From: JANNGZ01 sp031404155
Lineage (GTDB): Bacteria > Pseudomonadota > Gammaproteobacteria > Burkholderiales > Burkholderiaceae_C
Assembly: GCA_031404155.1 (NCBI GenBank)
Contig: JANNGZ010000285.1
Coordinates: 1 to 9,072 of the forward strand
Reading direction: 5' to 3'
Length of the DNA: 9,072 nt
In this document: piece after piece, positions 1-5,992 of the stretch
Layout of the letters: each line of letters opens with the position of its first letter
How positions within the stretch are numbered: position 1 is the first letter of the stretch
Program-made: the position numbers and the translations under genes
The notes under the pieces: generated by a model
Databases searched by the model: none
Seen by the model: the letters and a program-made list of their open reading frames with translations, nothing else
Told to the model about the DNA's origin: nothing

Positions 1-930
1 TTTTTGCCGGTGCGCGAAACGCCGCGCTGGGTGGGCATCTGGAAACTGCGCTGGCTCGACCTGAGCCTTGTTGCGCTGGGGCTGCTGGTGCTGTCGATGG
101 CGCTGGCGCGTCAGGGCTGGTTGAGCGCCACACCGGCGCGGCTGGCGCGTTTTCGTGTCGGCTACCTGCTCTTCACCCTGGTCTATGTGGGCTGGGTGGC
201 GCAGGGGCAGCTGACTGTGGTCAACCTCACCTCGCTGATCGAGGCCTGGGTCGGCGGGCACAGCGCCGACTTCCTGCTCTCCGACCCGATCGCGGTGCTG
301 CTCTGGGCCTTCGTCGGTGTGTCGCTGCTGCTGTGGGGGCGCGGCACCTTCTGCGGCTGGTTGTGCCCATTCGGCGCATTTCAGGAACTGCTCAGCCTGG
401 TCACCAAGAAGCTCGGGTGGAAGTCGCGCCACCTGCACACGCGCCTGGATGCGGCGCTGAAACGCATCAAGTACCTGGCGCTCGGCCTCATCGTGGCGGC
501 GGCGTTTTTCTCCGCGCCCTTGACCCAGGGTCTGGTCGAGATCGAACCGTTCAAGACCTCGATCAGCATGAGCTTCCAGCGCGAATGGCCCTATGTGCTC
601 TGGGCCCTGCTCTGCCTCGTCGCCAGCGTCTTTGTCTACCGCGGCTACTGCCGTTACCTCTGCCCGCTGGGTGCCGGCCTCGCCCTCTTCGACCGCGTGC
701 GCCTGCTGTCCTGGATCCCGCGCCGCGCCGAATGCGGCACGCCCTGCCAGACCTGCCGCCACCGCTGCGAGTACCAGGCAATCACACCCAAGGGCCAGGT
801 GGACTACGCCGAATGTTTCCAGTGCCTGGACTGCGTCTCGATCCACCAGGACAACAAGCGCTGCATGCCGCTGGTTCTCAAGCGCAAGGGCCGGGTGATT
901 CCGCTGCGGCCGGTGGCGGTGCTGGCATGA
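1..930 (+). CDS. nosR: NosR, nitrous oxide reductase electron-transfer/regulatory flavoprotein, C-terminal part (5' truncated)
   Basis: Membrane-bound iron-sulfur flavoprotein needed for nitrous oxide respiration; in the family it passes electrons from the quinol pool toward periplasmic NosZ and is needed for nos expression. The frame is open to the left edge, so the periplasmic FMN-binding domain is missing from the window; the 309 codons seen are the membrane and cytoplasmic half. About five hydrophobic segments are visible (codons near 20-37, 49-66, 93-112, 157-172, 198-215). Two CxxxCP motifs (C118/C122 in CGWLCP and C217/C221 in CRYLCP) are diagnostic of NosR. A C-terminal two-cluster ferredoxin-like domain follows, with cysteines at codons 245, 249, 252, 256 and 272, 275, 278, 288. 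The usual Pro after the fourth Cys of the first set is Glu here. The stop overlaps the nosX start (ATGA), implying coupled translation. NapH/RdxA-like membrane ferredoxins share CxxxCP motifs, but the order and flanks fit NosR best. Confidence 0.88.
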   Translation, partial: FLPVRETPRWVGIWKLRWLDLSLVALGLLVLSMALARQGWLSATPARLARFRVGYLLFTLVYVGWVAQGQLTVVNLTSLIEAWVGGHSADFLLSDPIAVLLWAFVGVSLLLWGRGTFCGWLCPFGAFQELLSLVTKKLGWKSRHLHTRLDAALKRIKYLALGLIVAAAFFSAPLTQGLVEIEPFKTSISMSFQREWPYVLWALLCLVASVFVYRGYCRYLCPLGAGLALFDRVRLLSWIPRRAECGTPCQTCRHRCEYQAITPKGQVDYAECFQCLDCVSIHQDNKRCMPLVLKRKGRVIPLRPVAVLA

Positions 931-1991
931 ACGGTCCATCCAACCGGCGCCAATGGCTGTGTGTGTCGCTCGGCGCGGCCGGCGCGCTGGCACTGCCGCA
1001 GCGCGGCGTGTTCGCAGCCTCCGCGGCGCCCTCGCCGCCCTTGCTGCATTGGCGCGAACGTGCGCTGATCGGTTTCGGCACCACCTTGTCGCTGCGCGCG
1101 GCCCATGCCCAGGCCACAGTGGCCGAGGCGGCCTTGAGCGACGCAGTCGCGGCAATCCGCCATGTCGAACGGCAGATGAGCCTGTTCGATCCGAACAGCG
1201 CCTTGAGCCGACTCAACCGCGACGGCGTGTTGAACGACCCGCACCTCGACCTGGTGGCCATCCTCAAACTCGCGCGCGGCGTCTCGGCGCGCAGCGGCGG
1301 CAGCTTCGACGTGACCGTGCAGCCGCTGTGGACCGCGTGGCAGCGGGCCCGCGCGGCCGGCCGCCACCCCAGCGCCAGCGAGCTGCGCGACGCCCGGTCG
1401 CACGTCGACTGGCGTGGGGTGATCGTCTCGCCGTCGCAGCTGCGCTTGTCGCGCCCCGGCATGGCGGTCACGCTCAACGGCATCGCACAAGGTTACGCGG
1501 CCGACCTCGCCACCGCCGCGTTGCGCGCGCGCGGCATCGAGCATGCGCTGCTCGACACAGGCGAATGGCAGGCACTCGGCCAGGGGCCGGAGCAAGCGCC
1601 GTGGACCTTGGGCATCGAAAATCCGTTGGCCGCCGAAGGGCCGAACCCGAGCCCGCATGCGGGTTCGCCAACAAGCCTGCACGCGCGCCTGCTCGCGCGC
1701 CTCGTCGCCGACGGCCGCGCGATGGCGACCTCGTCCGACGCGCATTGCAGTTTCAGCGCAGACCGCCGGCAGCACCACATCCTCGACCCGCGCAGCGGCC
1801 ACTCGCCGCGCGAGCTGGCCTCGGTGACGGTGCTGGCACCCAGCGCTGCGTTGGCCGACGCCTTGACCAAGGTGTTCTTCATGGCCGGCTGGCAGCCTGC
1901 GATGGCGCTGGCGCGCCGATGGCAGGTGGATGTCCTCGTGATGCGCAAAGACGGCCGTTGGCGCGCCAGCGCGGGCACCCCGCTCGCCTGA
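927..1991 (+). CDS. nosX: NosX, ApbE-family FAD:protein FMN transferase
   Basis: Periplasmic flavin transferase that covalently attaches FMN (from FAD) to a Thr in the periplasmic domain of NosR, so it matures the N2O-reduction system. The protein is 354 residues from ATG 927, which overlaps the nosR stop. The N-terminus has a twin-arginine pair (R7-R8 in NRRQWL) followed by a hydrophobic stretch ending near residue 31, consistent with Tat export. ApbE landmarks: LNGIAQGYAAD at 183-193; DTGEW from D210, where many other ApbE proteins have a Gly-rich NxGGD-like motif and which I associate with NosX; HHILDPRSG from H283; and the Mg/FAD-region D311-A-L-T314. A Pro/Ser-rich segment at about 235-250 seems longer than in the NosX proteins I remember and coincides with a DNA palindrome. 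The ATG was chosen because it gives the Tat signal and tight coupling; the frame stays open far upstream only as a shadow of nosR. Confidence 0.88.
   Translation: MNGPSNRRQWLCVSLGAAGALALPQRGVFAASAAPSPPLLHWRERALIGFGTTLSLRAAHAQATVAEAALSDAVAAIRHVERQMSLFDPNSALSRLNRDGVLNDPHLDLVAILKLARGVSARSGGSFDVTVQPLWTAWQRARAAGRHPSASELRDARSHVDWRGVIVSPSQLRLSRPGMAVTLNGIAQGYAADLATAALRARGIEHALLDTGEWQALGQGPEQAPWTLGIENPLAAEGPNPSPHAGSPTSLHARLLARLVADGRAMATSSDAHCSFSADRRQHHILDPRSGHSPRELASVTVLAPSAALADALTKVFFMAGWQPAMALARRWQVDVLVMRKDGRWRASAGTPLA
1642..1667. repeat. Nested palindrome inside nosX
   Basis: Perfect 8-base arms CGAACCCG (1642-1649) and CGGGTTCG (1660-1667) are separated by 10 bases. A second perfect 12-base palindrome, CCCGCATGCGGG (1652-1663), overlaps the right arm, so two alternative hairpins compete. 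The segment encodes a Pro/Ser/His/Gly-rich loop of NosX. It could be a small REP-like palindromic insertion kept in frame, or chance in GC-rich DNA. Confidence 0.6.
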
Positions 1992-2070
1992 AGCGCCCAA
2001 TCCCCACCGTGTGACAATTCCAATCACTACGCCGCGACGGAGACAACCCGCAACCCGGGGCCCAATCAAC
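1992..2070 (+). promoter_or_regulatory. Spacer between nos genes and the regulator; possible promoter/operator region
   Basis: This is the only intergenic spacer of any size between genes in the window (79 bases if the regulator starts at ATG 2071). It contains an AT-richer patch at about 2011-2030, with GTG and CAC ends flanking AATTCCAA, in otherwise very GC-rich DNA. I see no convincing -35/-10 pair, no GG-N10-GC sigma-54 element and no T-tailed hairpin terminating nosX. The regulatory label rests on position and base composition only. Confidence 0.25.
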
Positions 2071-4209
2071 ATGGCGACAAACCGAGTTTCGTTCGACCGC
2101 GACTGGAGCGGTGCCACCGCCCGGTCGGTGCCTGCATCGGGGGTCCTGCCGGCCCATGCTCCGGTGCAGCGCCAGCCCGCGCATGTGCAACTCATCGAGC
2201 AGTCGCACCAGCGCTGCGCCGCCCTCGGCCTCACCCGCATCGAGCGGCTCGACTACGAGCCGCTGATGCGCAGCGACCTGACCGTGGCGCGTGAACGCAA
2301 CCAGCGCCTGTACCAGCATGCGGCGCCGGTGATGGAGATGCTGTTCGAGCAGATCGTCAACACCGAAAGCATGATCGTGCTCACCGACGCCCACGGCACG
2401 ATCCTGCATTCGGTGGGCGACGACGAATTCCTCGAGCGTGCGGGCAAGGTGGCGCTGACGCCAGGAGTGAACTGGGCCGAACATTCCAAGGGCACCAACG
2501 CGATCGGCACCGCGCTCTTCGAAGAGCGGGCCACTCTGGTTCATGCCGACGAGCACTTCATGCACGCCAACCAGTTCCTCACCTGTTCGGCGGTGCCGAT
2601 CTTCGACCCGCGCGGCAGCATGCTCGGTGTGCTCGACGTGACCGGCGACCACCGCTCCTACCACCAGCACACGATGGGGCTGGTGCGCATGTCGGCGCGC
2701 ATGATCGAGAACCACTGGTTGTCCGACGACTACATCAACCGGCTGCGCCTGCACTTCCACAGCCGCGTCGAGTTCATCGGCACGTTGATGGAGGGCATCC
2801 TCGCGGTCGGCCCCGACGGCAAGATCGCCGGCGCCAACCGCGGCGCGCTGGAGCAGCTGGCCTTGAGCGGCGCAGCCCTGCGCATGCACACGCTGGGCAC
2901 GCTGTTCGGCATTTCGGTGAGCGCGCTGGTGGACCATTTCCGCTCGCCGCTGGCGACACCGCTGGCGTTGCAGGGCAATGGTGGCCGCCAGTTCCATGTC
3001 CAGGCCCGCTTCAACTGGCCGGTGTGGCAGCGCAGCGCAGTGGCGCTCAATGCCGGAGCCGCTGCCACCGACGCCGCGGGTGCGCAGACCGTCGGCGCCG
3101 CCGTCGACGACGCGCGCGTCGAAGAGTCCGCGGCGCACAGCTACGCACACGCGCAGGCCCTTGCCAACTCGGGCCTGGCGCAGTTGGCCACCGGCGACCC
3201 GCAGATGGCGGTGCTCACCGCCAAGATCCGGCGGGTGCTCGACCGCGAGATCCCGATCCTGATCCTGGGCGAGACGGGCACCGGCAAGGACCTGCTCGCA
3301 CGCGCGATCCACCACGACTCGGAGCGCGCGCGCCAGCCCTTCGTGGCGGTGAACTGCGCCTCGATCCCCGACACCCTGATCGAGGCCGAACTCTTCGGCT
3401 ACAAGGACGGCGCGTTCGCCGGCGCGCGCAAGAAGGGCGCGGTCGGCAAAATCGTCCAGGCCAACGGCGGCACGCTGTATCTCGACGAAATCGGCGACAT
3501 GCCGCTGCCCTTGCAGGCGCACCTGCTGCGGGTGCTTCAAGACCGCCAGGTGTTGCCGCTGGGCAGCGACAAGCCGGTGTCGGTGGACGTGGCCATCGTT
3601 TGCGCCACGCGCCACAACCTGCGCGAGATGATCGCCAACAACCTGTTCCGCGAAGACCTGTACTACCGGCTCAACGGCCTGGCGGTGCGCCTGCCGCCGC
3701 TGCGCGAACGCAGCGACCTGCTGGCGCTGGCAGAGCGCATCGTGCTGCGCGAAAACGCCGGCCGGCCGATGCGCCTGGCGCCGGACGTGTTGCGCCTGCT
3801 CCAGCACTGCCACTGGCCGGGCAATGTGCGCCAGCTCTTCAATGTGCTGCGCACCGCGATCGTGATGGCCGCTGGTGAAATGGTGATCACGCGCGAGCAT
3901 TTGTCCGACGATTTCATCGAAGACGCCGAACTTGCGCTGCGCGCGGCCAGCCTGGCGAACGCAGCCGCAACGCCCGTCGTTGCGACGCCGTCGCCGCCGA
4001 CGGCTGGACCCTCACCGCTTCCCGCAGCGCCGCCTTTGGCCGAGGCCAACGCCGCCCCCGCCGTCACACGCCCGCTCCAAGAGATGGAGATCGCCGCGAT
4101 CCGCGCCGCGGTCGACGCCGCCGGCGGCAACATCTCCGAGGCCTCCAAGCGCCTGGGCATCAGCCGCAACACGATCTATCGCAAGCTGCGATGGAACGCG
4201 CCCGCCTGA
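2071..4209 (+). CDS. AcoR-family sigma-54-type transcriptional regulator (GAF / PAS-like / AAA+ / Fis HTH) with variant GAFAGA loop
   Basis: Predicted cytoplasmic activator of the AcoR family, which commonly controls alcohol or acetoin catabolism. The protein is 712 residues from ATG 2071. A GAF-type sensor spans roughly 80-225, with the AcoR-like stretches LTCSAVPIFDPRG and MIENHWL; a PAS-like segment follows at about 233-325. The AAA+ core covers about 370-610: Walker A GETGTGKD 400-407, Walker B LDE 471-473 and the FREDLYYRLN arginine-finger region 526-535 (R533). A Pro/Ala-rich linker follows (about 634-668), then a Fis-type helix-turn-helix at 671-709 (NISEASKRLGISRNTIYRKL). The oddity is the sigma-54 contact loop, which reads GAFAGA (A450) rather than GAFTGA. 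GTG 2011 is an in-frame alternative start adding 20 residues; I prefer ATG 2071 because the extension is Arg/Pro-rich and has no ribosome-binding site, although the ATG also has only a weak GGGG upstream. Its position just before the PQQ-dehydrogenase-type ABC genes suggests it controls them. Confidence 0.9.
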   Translation: MATNRVSFDRDWSGATARSVPASGVLPAHAPVQRQPAHVQLIEQSHQRCAALGLTRIERLDYEPLMRSDLTVARERNQRLYQHAAPVMEMLFEQIVNTESMIVLTDAHGTILHSVGDDEFLERAGKVALTPGVNWAEHSKGTNAIGTALFEERATLVHADEHFMHANQFLTCSAVPIFDPRGSMLGVLDVTGDHRSYHQHTMGLVRMSARMIENHWLSDDYINRLRLHFHSRVEFIGTLMEGILAVGPDGKIAGANRGALEQLALSGAALRMHTLGTLFGISVSALVDHFRSPLATPLALQGNGGRQFHVQARFNWPVWQRSAVALNAGAAATDAAGAQTVGAAVDDARVEESAAHSYAHAQALANSGLAQLATGDPQMAVLTAKIRRVLDREIPILILGETGTGKDLLARAIHHDSERARQPFVAVNCASIPDTLIEAELFGYKDGAFAGARKKGAVGKIVQANGGTLYLDEIGDMPLPLQAHLLRVLQDRQVLPLGSDKPVSVDVAIVCATRHNLREMIANNLFREDLYYRLNGLAVRLPPLRERSDLLALAERIVLRENAGRPMRLAPDVLRLLQHCHWPGNVRQLFNVLRTAIVMAAGEMVITREHLSDDFIEDAELALRAASLANAAATPVVATPSPPTAGPSPLPAAPPLAEANAAPAVTRPLQEMEIAAIRAAVDAAGGNISEASKRLGISRNTIYRKLRWNAPA
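3409..3426 (+). other. Variant sigma-54 interaction motif GAFAGA in the regulator
   Basis: The codons ggc gcg ttc gcc ggc gcg encode G-A-F-A-G-A. The family consensus is GAFTGA; the Thr position is Ala (codon gcc at 3418-3420), one transition away from acc. The other AAA+ motifs appear intact. Confidence 0.9.
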
Positions 4210-4212
4210 TCT

Positions 4213-4950
4213 GTGGCCGAGTCGACCAACCAGGCGGTGCTCGCCGTCGCAGGGCTGCAAAAGCGCTACGGTGAGCGGCGCGCACTCGACGGCGTGTCCT
4301 TCTCGCTCGCTCCCGGCAGCTTCACCGCCCTGCTTGGCCCCAACGGCGCGGGCAAATCGACGCTGTTCTCGCTGCTCACCGGGCTCTTCGTCGCCGACGA
4401 GGGCGACGCGGTGGTGGCCGGCCATTCGATCCGCGGCGCCGCGGTGAAAGCGCTGGCGCGCATCGGCGTGGTGTTCCAGCAGATGTCGCTCGACCTCGAC
4501 CTGAGCGTGGAGCGCAACCTGCGTTTCCATGCCGCACTGCACGGCATGCCGCGCAGCACCACCTGCGCGCGCATCGAGGCGGCGACGGCCGCACTCGGCA
4601 TCGGCACCGACCTGCAGCGCACGGTGCGCGAGTTGTCGGGCGGCAACCGGCGCAAGGTGGAACTGGCGCGCGCGCTGCTGCACGAACCCGGCCTGTTGCT
4701 GATGGACGAACCCACCGTGGGCCTGGACCCGAAGTCGCGCCGCGACCTGCTGGCCGCGATCCGTGCCGACGTGGCCGGGCGCGGCACCGCGGTGCTGTGG
4801 GCCACCCACCTGGTCGAAGAAGCCGAAGGCGCCGACCGGGTGCTGGTACTGCACAAGGGCCGCCTGCTCGCCGACGGCAAACCCGAGGGCGTGGCCAGCG
4901 CGCTCGGCGGCGGCACGCTGGAAGCGGCATTCATCCGATCGACCACCTGA
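4213..4950 (+). CDS. ABC transporter ATP-binding protein of the PQQ-dependent alcohol dehydrogenase-associated type
   Basis: ATPase that should energise the ABC-2 permease encoded at 7195-8004. The protein is 245 residues from GTG 4213, three bases after the regulator stop. All nucleotide-binding motifs are visible: Walker A GPNGAGKST 42-50, Q-loop around Q89-Q90, signature LSGGN 141-145 (N in place of Q, common in ABC-2 exporter ATPases), Walker B LLLMDEP with D165-E166, the D-loop VGLD and H-loop H199. The length is that of a single-domain ATPase. The start lacks a clear ribosome-binding site, which points to translational coupling with the regulator. Its company (YVTN propeller, type-I binding protein, ABC-2 permease) is the set recognised next to quinoprotein alcohol dehydrogenases, related to the Ped efflux genes of Pseudomonas putida. 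The family is certain; the substrate is unknown. Confidence 0.92.
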   Translation: MAESTNQAVLAVAGLQKRYGERRALDGVSFSLAPGSFTALLGPNGAGKSTLFSLLTGLFVADEGDAVVAGHSIRGAAVKALARIGVVFQQMSLDLDLSVERNLRFHAALHGMPRSTTCARIEAATAALGIGTDLQRTVRELSGGNRRKVELARALLHEPGLLLMDEPTVGLDPKSRRDLLAAIRADVAGRGTAVLWATHLVEEAEGADRVLVLHKGRLLADGKPEGVASALGGGTLEAAFIRSTT

Positions 4951-4958
4951 ACATGAGC

Positions 4959-4964
4959 AAAGGA
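4959..4964 (+). promoter_or_regulatory. Ribosome-binding site deciding the start of the beta-propeller gene
   Basis: AAAGGA lies nine bases before ATG 4974. The earlier in-frame ATG 4953, only two bases after the ATPase stop, has no purine-rich sequence at a proper distance, so 4974 is the better start; it also places the signal peptide at the very N-terminus. Confidence 0.6.
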
Positions 4965-4973
4965 ATCTTCGAC

Positions 4974-5975
4974 ATGCGCCGACCGTTCTCGATCCCGATG
5001 TGTACCAGCGTGGCCGTTCTCGCCGGCCTGTTCGCCGGAACCTTGGCCACCAGCGCGCAGGCCAAGGAAAGCGGCCTCGTCTTCGTCTCCAGCGAGAAGG
5101 ACCACGCGCTCACCCTGCTCGACGCCAAGACCTTCGCGGTGGTCGGCAGCATCAAGACCTGCAAGCGCCCGCGCCACATGGCGATGCTGCCTGGCGCCAC
5201 CCGGCTGCTGGTGGCCTGCGGCGACTCCAACCGCGCCGACATCATCGACGTGGCCTCGCGCAAGGTCACCGGGGCGCTGGCGATCGGCGATGACCCCGAA
5301 GCCTTCGACCTTTCGCCCGACGGGCGCACGATTTACGTGTCGAACGAGGAAGACGGCGAACTCGGCATCTTCGACGTGGCCAGCGGCAAGAAGCTCAAGG
5401 CGGTGCCGGTGGGCAAGGAGCCCGAAGGCGTAAAGGTCTCGCCCGACGGCAAGCTGGTGTTCGTGACCTCCGAGGTCGCGAACATGGTTCATGTGGTGGA
5501 CCCGGCCGCGGGCAAGGTGCTGAAGAACATCGCGGTGGGCAAACGCCCGCGCCGCCTGGCCTTCAACGCCGACGCCAGCGAGCTGTGGGTCACCAACGAA
5601 CTCGCGGCCAGCGTGAGCATCATCTCGATGAAGGACCTGAGCGTCGCGCAGACGGTGAATTTCGAGTTGAAGGGCATGCGCGCCGACGACATCACCCCGG
5701 TGGGCCTGGTGCTCGCACGCGACGGCAAAACGATGTTCGTGGCCCTCGGCCGCGCCAACCATGTGGCTTACGTGGACGTGGCCAGCCGCAAAGTGGGCGC
5801 GCTGGTGCTGGCCGGCAAACGCGCCTGGGGCCTGGCGCTCAACCGCGACGGCTCGCGCCTCTTCGTGGCCAACGGCTTGTCCGACGACGTGACCGTGATC
5901 GACGTGGCCGCGGCCAAACCGCTGAAGAGCGTCGCGGTCGGGCGTGTGCCGTATGGCGTGCTGGTGGACGACTGA
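4974..5975 (+). CDS. Exported YVTN-family beta-propeller protein (PQQ-dependent catabolism-associated type)
   Basis: Periplasmic beta-propeller of the kind encoded with PQQ-dependent alcohol dehydrogenase ABC genes; its exact role is not established, with substrate or partner binding and scaffolding as possibilities. The protein is 333 residues from ATG 4974. It has a classic Sec signal (MRRPFS then a hydrophobic core, cleavage likely after ATSAQA near residue 30). The mature part is built from about seven repeats of about 42 residues with the pattern V/A-G-x-x-P-x-G/R-hydrophobic-x-x-S/N-x-D-G-x-x-hydrophobic-F/Y-V-x-N/S. Examples are the DLSPDG..IYVSN, KVSPDG..VFVTS, AFNADA..LWVTN and ALNRDG..LFVAN blocks. 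The protein ends in the GRVPYGV sequence typical of the last blade. It sits between the ATPase and binding-protein genes with short spacers, so probably the same operon. No catalytic residues are evident. Confidence 0.9.
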   Translation: MRRPFSIPMCTSVAVLAGLFAGTLATSAQAKESGLVFVSSEKDHALTLLDAKTFAVVGSIKTCKRPRHMAMLPGATRLLVACGDSNRADIIDVASRKVTGALAIGDDPEAFDLSPDGRTIYVSNEEDGELGIFDVASGKKLKAVPVGKEPEGVKVSPDGKLVFVTSEVANMVHVVDPAAGKVLKNIAVGKRPRRLAFNADASELWVTNELAASVSIISMKDLSVAQTVNFELKGMRADDITPVGLVLARDGKTMFVALGRANHVAYVDVASRKVGALVLAGKRAWGLALNRDGSRLFVANGLSDDVTVIDVAAAKPLKSVAVGRVPYGVLVDD

Positions 5976-5992
5976 AGGCACTCTGCATTGCG

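Noticed and set aside
2010..2029. Possible FNR/CRP-type operator (TGTGA ... TCAC)
   Set aside because: The spacing between half-sites is nine bases rather than six for CRP, and the symmetry breaks down after the outer three bases; it does not fit TTGAT-N4-ATCAA either.
2011..2070. GTG 2011 as the start of the regulator
   Set aside because: It adds an Arg/Pro-rich stretch with no sensor homology and has no ribosome-binding site; it is kept only as an alternative to ATG 2071.
804..2240. A 478-codon open frame on the minus strand across nosX
   Set aside because: Antisense to a well-supported ApbE-family gene; low-complexity Arg/Ala/Gly composition and no motif.
1879..3900. A 673-codon open frame on the minus strand across nosX and the regulator
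   Set aside because: It is opposite two genes with clear protein motifs; its translation is rich in His, Arg, Ala, Val and Gln with no recognisable domain, as expected from the complement of GC-biased codons.
4266..5981. A 571-codon open frame on the minus strand across the ABC ATPase and beta-propeller genes
   Set aside because: Same cause: the complement of high-GC3 coding sequence, with periodic HVDH/HVHH-like composition mirroring the propeller repeats and no ribosome-binding site or domain.
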